A stretch of DNA of 7,575 nucleotides, taken from NCBI GenBank assembly GCA_002730485.1, contig PCAH01000170.1:1-7575 (forward strand). The letters are read 5' to 3'. Positions 6,341-7,575 of this stretch are shown one piece after another. The position numbers and the translations under genes are program-made. How positions within the stretch are numbered: position 1 is the first letter of the stretch; each line of letters begins with the position of its first letter. The notes under the pieces were generated by a model. The model did no database searches. It was not told where the DNA came from and saw nothing but the letters and a program-made list of their open reading frames with translations. This DNA comes from Dehalococcoidia bacterium (lineage in GTDB: Bacteria; Chloroflexota; Dehalococcoidia; UBA3495).

Positions 6341-7456
6341 ATGGCACGCGTCATCGAAGAGCTGGACACGGGTGTCGTGATCACACAGGTGACCGAGAAT
6401 CCAGGCGCCAAGGACAACATCTACTGTGAGCTCCCGTGGTGTGACAAGTATTCACACGGTTTTGTCTACAGACAGAAGGCCGAAGGGAGTGGCCCCAACG
6501 GGGCGAATTACGTCTACTGCAAATTCGGCACGTGGGAAACAGAGGTCATCGGGACGGGCCTGAGCAGCTGCGGCGTCACGTTCGAGGGCGTCTTCTTCTA
6601 CAGACGAGTAGCTGGCGGGAAGCAGGAATTTGTACGTGTCAATCTGACCTCCGGCGAGAGCCGTGTGATCTACGAGTTTCCGGAGGATTTCGCGCCCAGG
6701 GGAAATGTCACCATCTCTCCCGATGAACGATACTACGCCTACGGCGTCTCGATCAGCTTCGATCCCATCCTGTTCGGGATCGAACTCGTAGATCTGGAGT
6801 CCGGTACCCGGGAAATCATAAATACCGATCCCGAGATCTGTAATCCGCACACGCAGTTCGAGCCAACGCACGGCAAGTGGGTCATGGTGCAGCACAATCG
6901 GGGCTGTGAGCACTTGCCCGATGGCACACGGACACGTTTGGTGGGTCACGAAGGGGCAACCGAGTATCTGGTCGGCATACCGGACGGTCAAGTCACACGA
7001 TTACCCGTAGGCACGCCGCACACGACCGGGATTACGGGTCACGAGGCGTGGATTGCCGGTAGAGATGAGATTCTGATGTCCGTGGGCGCGAGAGAAAATT
7101 ACGCGCCGGACAAGGGCAACCTGATCGCCGTCACGGCAACGGGGGATGTGCGTCAGATGGGCATCCCGGGGATACAGGTCAATCACGTTGGCACCACACC
7201 GGACGGGCGATTCTTCACCGTCGATGATTGGCGTGGAACGAGTAAGCTGGTCATCGGATCGACAGTGTCAGGCAAGAGCGCCGTGGTCTGCGAGTCCCGG
7301 ACATCGATGAGCCAGTCTCAGGACACGCACGGGCACCCTTATCTGTCGCCGGATGCGAAGTGGCTGGTCTACAATTCGGACAGCCCGGGTCGGCCGCAGA
7401 TACACGTGGCCTCCGTGCCGGCCTCGATAACGACTGACGTTCTGTCTGAAGGCTAG
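6341..7456 (+). CDS. Oligogalacturonate lyase-like beta-propeller (PL22 family)
   Basis: This 371-residue cytoplasmic protein has propeller-blade repeats such as ISPDERYYAYG (125-135), TPDGRFFTVDD (286-296) and LSPDAKWLVYNSD (335-347). PL22 oligogalacturonate lyases cleave short oligogalacturonides by beta-elimination, giving 5-keto-4-deoxyuronate. From memory, the Yersinia enterocolitica enzyme uses a histidine base (His242) and binds manganese through His287, Gln350, His353 and His355. Here the same order and near-identical spacing appear: H234 in TGHEAW, H282 in VNHVG, then Q327, H330 and H332 in QDTHGHP. An extra NPHTQFEP motif has H170. The metal site therefore looks intact and the enzyme probably active. 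No signal peptide is present, as expected for Ogl. The start is ATG 6341, with only a weak purine-rich site upstream. It closes the five-gene cassette. Distant PL22 members may act on other uronates, so galacturonate specificity is not certain. Confidence 0.82.
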   Translation: MARVIEELDTGVVITQVTENPGAKDNIYCELPWCDKYSHGFVYRQKAEGSGPNGANYVYCKFGTWETEVIGTGLSSCGVTFEGVFFYRRVAGGKQEFVRVNLTSGESRVIYEFPEDFAPRGNVTISPDERYYAYGVSISFDPILFGIELVDLESGTREIINTDPEICNPHTQFEPTHGKWVMVQHNRGCEHLPDGTRTRLVGHEGATEYLVGIPDGQVTRLPVGTPHTTGITGHEAWIAGRDEILMSVGARENYAPDKGNLIAVTATGDVRQMGIPGIQVNHVGTTPDGRFFTVDDWRGTSKLVIGSTVSGKSAVVCESRTSMSQSQDTHGHPYLSPDAKWLVYNSDSPGRPQIHVASVPASITTDVLSEG

Positions 7457-7575
7457 CGACGGCAACAGAGCAGCCTGAAAGCACCGTCACACCGAGCGCG
7501 AGTCGGGGTGTCGGTCCAGCAAAAACAAATAGTCTTTTACTTGCACTGTCGCCGACAAGCTGCTGCCCGGCAGGC
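7457..7575. other. Non-coding tail after the operon
   Basis: I see no convincing gene in this last stretch. It holds the imperfect hairpin described separately and an A/T-rich patch (about 7521-7540) that could belong to the promoter of a gene beyond the right edge, but the window ends too soon to say. Confidence 0.5.
7489..7511 (+). terminator. Weak terminator-like hairpin after the PL22-like gene
   Basis: ACACCGA (7489-7495) can pair with TCGGGGTGT (7503-7511), giving seven base pairs with a two-G bulge and a seven-base loop. It lies 32 bases after the stop. No T-run follows directly (only TCTTTT at about 7533-7538), so it is a poor intrinsic terminator. It may instead be a 3' stabilising structure. 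Confidence 0.3.

Noticed and set aside
7510..7556. GTCGG...CCGAC inverted repeat considered as an attachment site or terminator arm
   Set aside because: The arms are five bases long and 37 bases apart, with no integrase or tRNA near, so chance pairing is the simplest explanation.

Overview
This 7.6 kb window is bacterial chromosomal DNA: gene-dense, moderately GC-rich, with Shine-Dalgarno sites and an ATG/TTG start mix. The sequence does not fix the lineage. A cytoplasmic sugar-catabolic cassette next to a tandem DUF5069-like gene recalls environmental groups such as Latescibacterota, Gemmatimonadota or Poribacteria, but that is a guess from gene-content memory. No tRNA, rRNA, CRISPR array, insertion sequence or phage gene was seen.

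Left block (minus strand, 1-1437): a small four-helix membrane protein of unknown function (853-1437) is followed, with a 4-base ATGA overlap, by a family X DNA polymerase gene (856 down to 1). The polymerase runs off the left edge, so only its N-terminal 285 codons are present: helix-hairpin-helix region and catalytic palm, with the expected C-terminal PHP domain outside the window. A well-formed sigma70-type promoter for this pair lies at 1585-1557.

Right block (plus strand, 1611-7456): five closely spaced genes that look like one operon. In order they are a Gfo/Idh/MocA oxidoreductase (TTG start behind a strong ribosome site), a sugar phosphate isomerase/epimerase-type TIM barrel, a 607-residue protein that resembles alpha/alpha-toroid plus beta-sandwich polysaccharide lyases, a 300-residue protein made of two tandem copies of a DUF5069-like domain, and a beta-propeller resembling oligogalacturonate lyase (PL22) with its metal-binding histidines and glutamine intact. 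Gaps between genes are 16, 15, 64 and 21 bases.

Taken together, the operon suggests intracellular breakdown of a short uronate-containing oligosaccharide. Two lyase-like proteins would release an unsaturated or keto sugar acid, and the isomerase and dehydrogenase would process it. None of the five has a visible signal peptide and no transporter lies in the window, so uptake must be encoded elsewhere. The substrate is not established. The least understood members are the 607-residue protein and the tandem DUF5069-like protein, and these are the best candidates for new biology here.
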